DNA of 42,555 bases, from assembly GCA_015069265.1 (NCBI GenBank), contig SVIY01000004.1:1-42555 (forward strand), read 5' to 3'. The notes beneath the pieces are model-generated. The model was not told where the DNA came from. It did not search any database and was given only the letters and a program-made list of their open reading frames with translations. Shown in pieces: positions 28,007 through 36,215 of this stretch; position 1 is the stretch's first letter; each line of letters begins with the position of its first letter. The stretch is from Clostridiales bacterium. GTDB taxonomy: Bacteria > Bacillota > Clostridia > Christensenellales > Borkfalkiaceae. Position numbers and translations under genes: made by a program.

Positions 28007-28681
28007 TTATTTTCTTTCTTTTATCACCTTTGCGGGAACGCCTACCGCAACGCTGTATGGCGGGATAGGTTTAACCACAACAGAGCCTGCACCTATAACC
28101 GAGCCGTCACCGATTGAACCAGAATACATTACCGAAACGCTCATACCGAGATAACAATCTCTTCCAATAGTAACCTTTTCGCGATTACCACCCTGCCTAA
28201 TAATAACGGTGTTAGGGTCGGCGAACTTATGCGAGTAGGGGGTTATGGTTATGTTTTGGGCAAGCAAACAAAACTCGCCAATTTCCAATCCCACATGTCC
28301 GAAAAGTCTACTACCCGTGCCAACGTAAACGTTGTTTTTAATGTCGATATATCCGTCGATAGGGTGTTCACTATCTAGAAGAACGTTTTCTTTTATAGTG
28401 GTGTTGTCGCCAATAGATATACCCTTTTCGCCACGCGCTATCAAGGTTGCGCCATCACAAATTCTAACGTTGTTCCCAAGCGATATATATTGCGGATTGG
28501 TTATTTTTACACCAACGCCTATATGAGTGTTTTCACCCATATTTTTTAGAACGCTTTTATAATACTCATCGCGAGCCTTTTGTGCGTATTCACTGTCGTC
28601 TTGCATTATAATGGTTTTATAAAAACTTTCTTTTTGCTCGGGCGAAAGATTGTTAAATAAATTTGTAAAATACGTGCTCAT
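28007..28681 (-). CDS. Left-handed beta-helix (hexapeptide repeat) acyl/acetyltransferase
   Basis: Hexapeptide-type repeats (IGVGVKITNPQYISLGNNVRICDGATLIA...; IGDGSVIGAGSVV); start at ATG 28681, immediately after the upstream gene's stop. Confidence 0.88.
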   Translation of the reverse strand: MSTYFTNLFNNLSPEQKESFYKTIIMQDDSEYAQKARDEYYKSVLKNMGENTHIGVGVKITNPQYISLGNNVRICDGATLIARGEKGISIGDNTTIKENVLLDSEHPIDGYIDIKNNVYVGTGSRLFGHVGLEIGEFCLLAQNITITPYSHKFADPNTVIIRQGGNREKVTIGRDCYLGMSVSVMYSGSIGDGSVIGAGSVVVKPIPPYSVAVGVPAKVIKERK

Positions 28682-28682
28682 A

Positions 28683-31427
28683 TCAAAATTGCCTTTTAAC
28701 GAAGAATATATATGAATCGGGGGAGATTTTACCAAGGTTAAGTCTTGCGTAAATTCTATCATCTAAAGCGGTAACGTCTTTGTGTTTTCCAAGCCTATTT
28801 ATAGAAAGGCGGAAAGGCTCGTTATTTTCCATACCCAAATCACCTCTGTTAAAGGTGAAGTCGTAAACCTCTTTGCCGTTTTCTTTCTCGACAAGAGTGC
28901 ATTTGATTGCGTTGACGCGTTGTTCATATACGGTGTCTGCAAACGAGTATGCGGGGTTTGGACTCATCCATAATTTACCTTTGCCGATAGAGAATGGAGC
29001 GGAGGGGTGGAACATACGGAATTCCGGTCTTATTGCAAGCGAATCGTTTTCGCTATCAAGCATAGTAAATCTTAAAGTCAACTCGTCGTCCTTTTGTGAT
29101 GCTTGAACAAAAGTGAGATTAGATTCCTTGCCGTCTTCACCCAAGAAGAATAGGGGGGGTGCGTTTTCAATATCACCGTCATACACTTCACAAACCCTTG
29201 CGCCGTCATCTTCACCAAGGTAGAAAGTCAATGGGGGTAGACCCTTTTCGATACGCGCTCTAACCTCTGGAAATTCGGTTTTGATAAGTTTATCGAGTTC
29301 GCCAATTCTCCACAACAGTTTTTCTTCAAAGAACTTAAAGCCGTTGGCTTCTGACATATAACCTAAATAACGGAATTTTTCCCTTAAAGGAATGAGCGAT
29401 AAACTGTTTTCTTTTTCTCTTGAAACGATTTCTTCCATTAAATCGAGAATTTCGGTGGGGTTGCCTTTGCCGATACCAAGTAGTCTTCGCAAGAGATAGA
29501 ATCTTATCAAGTTATTACCGCTATCAATAAGAATTTGTATGGTTTTTGCAATGGCTTTTTGGTCTATACAAGCAAGTGAATCTTGGTCGCAAGCATCTTG
29601 TAAGTGCTTAATACCTTGCGTCCATAAATCTTTCATCGTGCTGGTTAAAAGTTCAGCCTCTTCAATGGTGTGTCCGTCGAGGAGTGCCTCGCCGATTCTA
29701 TCGCTATCAACCGTTTCGATATACTTCCATGAACTCGGCATAGCCACATCAACGGGTTTTAAGTGCAAGGGGCGAACGGGTGCGTCGCAAAGTGGCGAGA
29801 ACCACTCGAACGACTTACTTAATGGTATGTTTTTATAACTCTCTTCAAACTTTTCCCAAGCTGAAGCTACTTTTTCAGCGTCACCACCCCAGTAGTAAGA
29901 GGCAAGTTCTTCTAGGAATGCGCGTTTGCCTTTACTAAAATCAGCGAACGCCAACTCGCAAGCGGCTTTGTTCATAAGCCCTGGGTAGTTACCGAAATAC
30001 CAGCAAAGCAGTGCGCCCGTGATTCCGTTCTCTTTCATATACATGAATTTATCATAAAGTATACCAGGTGCAGGCACGTAGGGAACGGACGAAAAGTCGA
30101 ACGACGTGCAAATTTGAAGTTTAGCATACGTCTTTATGCCTCTGCGTTTATTGACTTCAAGCGAGTCGGTCATGATTTTACCAGGCCCAACGTATGCAAG
30201 CCAATAATCGTAGAGAGTACGCTCTCTACCGAGTTGCATTTGCTTGCCGAAGTCTTCAAAGTTCTGCATATGGATAACACCGCTGTCACGCTCTTCTAAC
30301 GAATCGTGGAAAGTATCGGTATCCCAACCGCGTTGAGCATACGTCCAACTTATAAACTCTGCTTCGGGTGCAACCTCTTTCATTGCGTCGGCAAAAATCT
30401 TTTCACTCACCGCAAGGGTTTTGCCTCTAGTGCCGAACTTTTCTCTGCATCTTGGACAGTCGAAAATTACCGTTGAACCACAACCCGAACAAGCCTCGCC
30501 AACCGTTATGTTGATAAAGCCTGCAAGGTGGGGAACGGCTTGCCATAAGCGAGTTACACACTCTTTAACGTAAGCGGTAAATTCGGGGGTGCTTGTGCAG
30601 AAAAGGCGAATAGCACCACCCCAAGCCGAACCGCCGTGTAGGTCGGTACGTTTCTCTAGGGCGGGGTTTCTATAGGTAGAGGCAGGTTCAACCGAAAAAA
30701 TATAAATACCGATGCCGTATCTTCTGCACCTATCGGAAATAGCCTTTAATTTTTTAAGTGCTTTTTCAGAATTTTCGCCGTTTTCGGGGAAAATATCGCT
30801 CTTTAATATATCGCGGAAGTTCGCGCCTATCCAAAGTCCGTTAATGCCGTCGTGCATAAGGCGATTAAGGTATGCTTCGGGATAATAATCAACGTTGTCG
30901 TCCTCTAACTCGTTTACCATTCCGTGATTGTCGTTATGGCTTGGGGGAGAGAAGAAACAACGTGAAATACGCGTTTTCATAAAGGGTTGTCTCTCGATTT
31001 TGCCGAGTTTAAGGAACGACCCTCCGTTCGCAGTCATAAGGTCCTCAATATGTATAAGTGCACGGCGGATACCTTCTGTATCGTTTGCAGTTATCGTAAC
31101 TTGATTTTCTGCAACGTCTATAATATACGCTTCCTTACACGGAGTGTTTCCTAAAGTTGTAATGAGTGTAATTCCGTCATCGCTTTCTTTGATTTTTGCT
31201 TGAGCCATAAACGACTTAAAATCTTCGTATACCGTTTCAAGTAATTTTTCTTCGTCGGGAAAATCAAAACGGAGATTTAATGCAGAAACATAAATTTCGT
31301 CCGTCTTCTTTTCGCGCTTGTTCCAATTAGACGGTGTCTTGTCGTGCATGGGGCGGGTTAAATCTTTTATAAAGTCCTTTGGCGGTTGCTTATTAATAAA
31401 CGGGTCGTCGAACTGATAAAATCTCAT
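28683..31427 (-). CDS. Large GH20-like protein (putative glycoside hydrolase, unusual active-site region)
   Basis: 914 aa; N-terminal region resembles the zincin-like accessory domain of hexosaminidase families (NDTEGIRRALIHIEDLM...KIERQPFMKTRISR), then a barrel-like region (YLNRLMHDGINGLWIG); cysteine motif ACSGCGSTVIFDCPRC. Confidence 0.65.
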   Translation of the reverse strand: MRFYQFDDPFINKQPPKDFIKDLTRPMHDKTPSNWNKREKKTDEIYVSALNLRFDFPDEEKLLETVYEDFKSFMAQAKIKESDDGITLITTLGNTPCKEAYIIDVAENQVTITANDTEGIRRALIHIEDLMTANGGSFLKLGKIERQPFMKTRISRCFFSPPSHNDNHGMVNELEDDNVDYYPEAYLNRLMHDGINGLWIGANFRDILKSDIFPENGENSEKALKKLKAISDRCRRYGIGIYIFSVEPASTYRNPALEKRTDLHGGSAWGGAIRLFCTSTPEFTAYVKECVTRLWQAVPHLAGFINITVGEACSGCGSTVIFDCPRCREKFGTRGKTLAVSEKIFADAMKEVAPEAEFISWTYAQRGWDTDTFHDSLEERDSGVIHMQNFEDFGKQMQLGRERTLYDYWLAYVGPGKIMTDSLEVNKRRGIKTYAKLQICTSFDFSSVPYVPAPGILYDKFMYMKENGITGALLCWYFGNYPGLMNKAACELAFADFSKGKRAFLEELASYYWGGDAEKVASAWEKFEESYKNIPLSKSFEWFSPLCDAPVRPLHLKPVDVAMPSSWKYIETVDSDRIGEALLDGHTIEEAELLTSTMKDLWTQGIKHLQDACDQDSLACIDQKAIAKTIQILIDSGNNLIRFYLLRRLLGIGKGNPTEILDLMEEIVSREKENSLSLIPLREKFRYLGYMSEANGFKFFEEKLLWRIGELDKLIKTEFPEVRARIEKGLPPLTFYLGEDDGARVCEVYDGDIENAPPLFFLGEDGKESNLTFVQASQKDDELTLRFTMLDSENDSLAIRPEFRMFHPSAPFSIGKGKLWMSPNPAYSFADTVYEQRVNAIKCTLVEKENGKEVYDFTFNRGDLGMENNEPFRLSINRLGKHKDVTALDDRIYARLNLGKISPDSYIFFVKRQF

Positions 31428-31606
31428 AATTACCTCTCAATATCGAGTATTAATGAGATTATACCATAGAAAAAAATTGTTATCAACAAATGGCTCAAAA
31501 AAACAATAATATTTTTTTAATTATTTTTCTTATTTAAATTTGCTTAAATAACAGTTGATTTTTTTACCCTTTTATAGTAAAATAATATATAATTGCGAGG
31601 TGAATT

Positions 31607-32248
31607 ATGGTTAAATTTATCGTCGTTCGCCACGGGCATAGCTTGTCCAATAAAGAGGGAACGTACACGGGACAATTAGATATAGGCTTGTCGGATGAGG
31701 GGCTTGCCCAAGCCGATGCGCTAGCTGAATATTTATCGTCAAAGTATACTATTGACTTTGTGTATGCTAGCGACCTTTGTAGAGCGTTTGATACCGCTGA
31801 TAAACTCGCAAAAAAGATAAATAAAAAAGTCATTATAGAAAAGGACTTTAAGGAAATGTATTGCGGTGCATGGCAAGGTCTTACTGCCGAGCAAGCGCAA
31901 AAACTTTATCCTGAAGATTTTCTCGATTGGCAAACAAACGAACTTGACGGACGCTGTACCGACGGCGAATGGATGAGCGAGGTTAAGGCTCGCGCGCTTA
32001 ACGCTTTGTTAAAACTAGCAAAAGCGCACGACGGCAAGACTGTGGTTATAGTGACGCACGGGTGCGTTATAAGGAACTTGCAGAGCGAGTGGTTAGGGAT
32101 AACTTACAAAGAGTTGAAGAGCTTGCCTTGGGTTACCAACGCTTCGGTGACCGTTGTCGATTATGATAACGGATTGTGGGACGTTAAAGAGACAGGGTAC
32201 GACGGATTTCTTGGAAATATGCGTACCGCTATGCCCAAAGTTATATAA
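31607..32248 (+). CDS. Histidine phosphatase (phosphoglycerate-mutase-like)
   Basis: FIVVRHGHSLSNKEGTYTGQLDIGLSDEGLAQA (RHG motif) and VIVTHGCVIR. Confidence 0.92.
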   Translation: MVKFIVVRHGHSLSNKEGTYTGQLDIGLSDEGLAQADALAEYLSSKYTIDFVYASDLCRAFDTADKLAKKINKKVIIEKDFKEMYCGAWQGLTAEQAQKLYPEDFLDWQTNELDGRCTDGEWMSEVKARALNALLKLAKAHDGKTVVIVTHGCVIRNLQSEWLGITYKELKSLPWVTNASVTVVDYDNGLWDVKETGYDGFLGNMRTAMPKVI

Positions 32249-32283
32249 AAGAAAATTTTTAAGTGCGATTTACATTTTTAGCC

Positions 32284-32312
32284 TTGACTTAAAGTGTAAA
32301 AGCCTATATAAT
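32284..32312 (+). promoter_or_regulatory. nagA promoter
   Basis: TTGACT (32284-32289), 17 nt, TATAAT (32307-32312). Confidence 0.75.
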
Positions 32313-32337
32313 AAAGTTAGTAAATTTTAGGATTTTA

Positions 32338-33480
32338 ATGATGAAAGCAATAATTAATGCAACAGTCGTAATGAAAGACTACATAATCCCGAATGGTGTT
32401 ATCCTTATCGAAAAGGATAAAATCGTGCGCGTAGGTAAGGCAAGAGATATTGCTGTTCCTGACGGTGCGGAAATCATCGACGCAGAAAATAACTACGTTG
32501 GACCGGGACTTATCGATATACACACTCACGCGGCGGATAACCTTTGGATATACGAAAACCCAAAAGAGACTTCTCGCCACCTTTTAGAGCACGGTGTGAC
32601 CGGCGTTCTCCCTGCACTTTATAACAACCTTAACAAACAAGCGTATTTGGACGCGGTTGACAACATTTTAAAGGCAAGGGACGAGGGCGATTTCGACAAC
32701 TTTGTCGGCTTTTATATGGAAGGACCGTATCTCTCGCCAAACTTCGGTTGCGAGCGCGACAAGAACGTTTGGAAAGACGCTGTAGTTAGGGAGGAGTATA
32801 TCGACATCGTAAAGAGGGTAAAGGACACCGCAAAGGTTTGGTGCTTTGCGCCCGAAAGAGAGGGGATAGAACAGTTTGTGGACGACGTTAAGGAGATTAT
32901 CCCAAATATCGTCTTTGCTGTTGCGCATAGCGAAGCACCCCCCGAAAAAGTAGAAAAGTTTATACCGTACGGTTTGCGTATTGCAACCCACCACACTAAC
33001 GCTACGGGTACTATTCCGCACTACTCTGAATGCAGAGGTGTTTGCGTGGACGAAGCGGTTAACTATAACAAAGAAATTTATGCGGAAATGATTTCGGATA
33101 GAATGGGCATACACGTTCTACCGTATATGCAAAGACTCGTACGCAAGATAAAGGGTGACGATAGACTTATCCTTATTGCCGACCAGTTTGTTTGCGACGG
33201 ACCTATTCCTCCGGGGTTTGAAGAAGCCACCGACCTCCACTTTGACAACGCAGGCGAAATCGCAGGTTCTGGACTAACGCTCGATATTGCATGCTCAAAC
33301 GTAATGGTGCATACGGGTTGCTCTGTGTGTGATGCGTTTAGGTTTGGTTCTTACAATCCCGCAATGGCGGTAGGACTAACTAAAGTAGGGTATATCGACG
33401 AGGGCAATATTGCAAATCTAATTTTCGTCGACCAATTTTTTAATGTAAAAAAAGTTATATTTAAAGGAGAAAACATATGA
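32338..33480 (+). CDS. nagA: N-acetylglucosamine-6-phosphate deacetylase-like amidohydrolase
   Basis: GPGLIDIHTHAADN, FYMEGPYLSP, VAHSEA, ATHHTNATG and LIADQFVCDG motifs. Confidence 0.88.
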   Translation: MMKAIINATVVMKDYIIPNGVILIEKDKIVRVGKARDIAVPDGAEIIDAENNYVGPGLIDIHTHAADNLWIYENPKETSRHLLEHGVTGVLPALYNNLNKQAYLDAVDNILKARDEGDFDNFVGFYMEGPYLSPNFGCERDKNVWKDAVVREEYIDIVKRVKDTAKVWCFAPEREGIEQFVDDVKEIIPNIVFAVAHSEAPPEKVEKFIPYGLRIATHHTNATGTIPHYSECRGVCVDEAVNYNKEIYAEMISDRMGIHVLPYMQRLVRKIKGDDRLILIADQFVCDGPIPPGFEEATDLHFDNAGEIAGSGLTLDIACSNVMVHTGCSVCDAFRFGSYNPAMAVGLTKVGYIDEGNIANLIFVDQFFNVKKVIFKGENI

Positions 33481-34478
33481 GTAAATTATTCGACCCGGCA
33501 ACAACCTTTGATTTCAAGCCGGCAAGTTTCGTGCCTTTTAAGGACAGAGAACTTTGTGAAAAACTTCGCAAAATAAGCGGAACCGACCTTGAAAAGCATA
33601 CCAGGGCCGACCAACACCCCGAGTTCAACATCAAAGTTATGATGAACCCGCACCCCGTGCTTATTGCAACGCTTTTTGCAAGAATTAAGGAAGCATCGGA
33701 AAAGGGCAAGAAAATCACCCTTATCCTCGGCAACCCCGAGCCCGATACCTACATTCCTTTGGCACAACTTATCAACTACTTTAAGGTAGATTGCCGTAAC
33801 GTTCACCTCTTTGCAATGGACGAATGGGCAGACCAAGACGGAAACATTGCTCCCGAAACTTATCAAGCAGGTTTTGCGCACTCTATGCTTAAATACCTCG
33901 TTTACCAAATCGACGAAAAACTTCGTATGCCTTTGGAAAACGTTCACTATCCCACCACAAAGAATATCAACAGCTATTCTGATATGATTACCGATTGTGG
34001 CGAAGGCGGTGCAGACATCTGCTCATCTTCTCCTGGTTGGACTGGTCACATGGCGTTTATCGACCCTGTACCCGATTTCTTCCCTGCAGGCTTCGACGGT
34101 TCTAAAGAACCTACCAAGGCTCAAATCGACGAATGGCTTAACATGAAAGCAAGAATCGTTGACCTCCACCCCTTAACCGTTGCTCAAAACTCTTTGCACG
34201 GTGTATTCGGTCAATCTGGTTACATTGCAGACGTTCCGCCCAAGGCCGCTACCATTGGTCCTATCGACGTTAAGAATGCAAGAGAAAGAATCGAAGTTCA
34301 CGCACTCTTGACCAACGGAACATTCTCTTCATGGCAAAGAATGACTTCACGTCTTGTTCTCCATGGACCCGTAACTCCTTTGATACCTTCTTCAATGCTC
34401 CAAACCATGAAAACTCAAGTGCTTGTTAGTGATGAATTGGCTGCACCGTTTGATTGTTGGGAGAAAGTAGGTTACTAG
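33477..34478 (+). CDS. NagB/RpiA/6-phosphogluconolactonase-fold protein, glucosamine-6-phosphate isomerase-like
   Basis: ATGA overlap with nagA; LILGNPEPDTYIPLAQLINYF and FAMDEWADQDG regions; DICSSSPGWTGHMAFIDP corresponds to the NagB GIGxDGHIAFNEP region. Confidence 0.75.
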   Translation: MSKLFDPATTFDFKPASFVPFKDRELCEKLRKISGTDLEKHTRADQHPEFNIKVMMNPHPVLIATLFARIKEASEKGKKITLILGNPEPDTYIPLAQLINYFKVDCRNVHLFAMDEWADQDGNIAPETYQAGFAHSMLKYLVYQIDEKLRMPLENVHYPTTKNINSYSDMITDCGEGGADICSSSPGWTGHMAFIDPVPDFFPAGFDGSKEPTKAQIDEWLNMKARIVDLHPLTVAQNSLHGVFGQSGYIADVPPKAATIGPIDVKNARERIEVHALLTNGTFSSWQRMTSRLVLHGPVTPLIPSSMLQTMKTQVLVSDELAAPFDCWEKVGY

Positions 34479-34606
34479 TTTTTAAGCCAAATATACATCG
34501 TTGCAGGTCGTTACTGCTTTGTGTTTTGACTTCGATAACCAACAAGGTTTATCTCATCCAAAACACGTCGCGAGCCTACTGCAACTCGCATCTTTGACTT
34601 AAAAAC
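34478..34606 (+). repeat. Nested-hairpin repeat element, copy 3 (starts at the stop codon of the NagB-like gene)
   Basis: GTTTTTAAGCCAAA pairs with TTTGACTTAAAAAC (13/14); GTTGCAG/CTGCAAC; GTGTTTTG/CAAAACAC; GATAACC-AACAA-GGTTTATC. Confidence 0.85.
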
Positions 34607-34623
34607 ACCGCTATAAAACAAAT

Positions 34624-34653
34624 AAAAACCACCGAAAAATCGGTGGTTTTTTT
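34624..34653 (+). terminator. Intrinsic terminator downstream of repeat copy 3
   Basis: AAACCACCGA-AAAA-TCGGTGGTTTTTTT. Confidence 0.88.
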
Positions 34654-34660
34654 CAATAAC

Positions 34661-34715
34661 AAACAAGGTCACGGCAGTCCTTTTGCTAGAGCGAGCCTTG
34701 TCTTGCTTGCAACTA
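34661..34715 (+). repeat. Degraded fragment of the nested-hairpin repeat
   Basis: ACAAGGTCA...GCGAGCCTTGTCTTGCTTG resembles 1506-1530 and the element core. Confidence 0.5.
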
Positions 34716-34743
34716 ATCACTTAATAAATCACACGCGACAAAT

Positions 34744-34773
34744 AAAAGCCACTGATTTTTCAGTGGCTTTTTC
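34744..34773. terminator. Bidirectional intrinsic terminator
   Basis: AAAGCCACTGA-TTTT-TCAGTGGCTTTTT. Confidence 0.82.
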
Positions 34774-34796
34774 GTTATGTTTTTCGTGGGGTGGGG

Positions 34797-36023
34797 TTAG
34801 ATAACCCATTCGCCGTCGATAAATAGGGGCGTTTCATTTCCGTCCTTATCAATTCCTGTAACTGTCAAATCTGGAGTGCCTATCATAAAGTCAATGTGTT
34901 CTACAGAGTCGTTAAGCCCTTTGTCTTTTAGTTGTTGTTTGCTTAACTTTTCGCCCTCAATTATAGTTGTGGGATAGCCTTTACCGATAGCAAGGTGGCA
35001 ACTTGCGTTCTCGTCGAATAAAGTATTATAGAACAAAATCTTGCTTTTAGCAATGGGGGAGTTTTTGCCGATTAGGGCAACTTCTCCGAGTCGTCTTGTT
35101 CCAGCGTCCGTTTCGATGAGGCGCTTTAACGTGTCATACCCCCGTTCTGCGCTGTATTTGACTATTTTGCCTTGCTTAAACGTGATTGAAAAACCGTCAA
35201 TAATATTGCCGTTTTCGCAAAGGGGCATAGCAGATTTAAGAGTTCCGTCTACTCTATCCTTATGCGGAGCGGTGAATATTTCTTCGGTGGGGAGGTTCGC
35301 TACAAAGCTAACTCCGTCTTTTGCCTTTTCGCGCGCGCTAGTCCACAAGTGGTCGTCGGCAAGACCGACTTTTAGGTCGGTACCTGAATGGTTCTTAAAA
35401 TGGACGTATGAAAAGCGTTTATAGTTCAAAAACTCTGCACGTCTTTGCAAGGTGCTAACGTGCTCTTCCCACGCTTGTAGGGGGTTTTGCGCGTCTAAAC
35501 GCATACATTTTTCTATTGCACTCGATAGGTCTTCTACCGGTGTTTGAGAGTTTGGGAATACTTGTTTTGCCCAATTTTCCGTAGGGACGGACACCACACA
35601 CCAACGTATACCGTTAGCCATGACTATGTCCGAGAATTTCTTTAACGCTTTAGATTTAGCAATCGCCCTTGCGGAAACCTTTTCCGCGGGTACGTCGCTA
35701 AACACAGAGGGGTCTTCTGCAGAGATTGCAACGTAGCAAAAATCTTTTTCCACAAGATAATTTTTACTGTCGACAAACCATTTTGGAACGTCTTTAAGCG
35801 TTTCTATCGACGCGTAGCTATACGTAAGCTTATCCACGATTTCATCGTTCCAACGCACGTTTACGATTTTTGCGCCCATCTTATAAGCCTGTTCGGTAAA
35901 TGCGTGTGCCACCTCGCGTTTTTCCACGGGGCATACCACCTCTAAACCTTGACCGTTTTGTAGATTAACGCCAATTTTTAACACTAGTCGAGCAAAGTCG
36001 GATAAAGTTTTGCCTGTAATCAT
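34797..36023 (-). CDS. M29-family aminopeptidase (AmpS/PepS-like)
   Basis: Long M29-type protein with LPTEEIFTAPHKDRVDGTLKSAMP, GEVALIGKNSPIAKSKILFYNTLFDENASCHLAIGKGYP, EHIDFMIGTPDLTVTGI. Confidence 0.92.
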   Translation of the reverse strand: MITGKTLSDFARLVLKIGVNLQNGQGLEVVCPVEKREVAHAFTEQAYKMGAKIVNVRWNDEIVDKLTYSYASIETLKDVPKWFVDSKNYLVEKDFCYVAISAEDPSVFSDVPAEKVSARAIAKSKALKKFSDIVMANGIRWCVVSVPTENWAKQVFPNSQTPVEDLSSAIEKCMRLDAQNPLQAWEEHVSTLQRRAEFLNYKRFSYVHFKNHSGTDLKVGLADDHLWTSAREKAKDGVSFVANLPTEEIFTAPHKDRVDGTLKSAMPLCENGNIIDGFSITFKQGKIVKYSAERGYDTLKRLIETDAGTRRLGEVALIGKNSPIAKSKILFYNTLFDENASCHLAIGKGYPTTIIEGEKLSKQQLKDKGLNDSVEHIDFMIGTPDLTVTGIDKDGNETPLFIDGEWVI

Positions 36024-36133
36024 ATTTTCACCGTCCGAGTATGTTTTAATAGATTTTATAACAGTTAAATGCTATTGTCAAGCGGATTTTTGTCGAAAGG
36101 GGTTTAAGCGATAGCATAAATTCGCGGTTGCTA

Positions 36134-36162
36134 TTGACTTTTTGAGGATATTAGTATATACT
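36134..36162 (+). promoter_or_regulatory. dxs promoter
   Basis: TTGACT (36134-36139), 17 nt, TATACT (36157-36162). Confidence 0.65.
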
Positions 36163-36215
36163 ATACTAAATAATTATGTAATTTAAGCGCACCTTATAAT
36201 AAAAGCGAGGAACGT

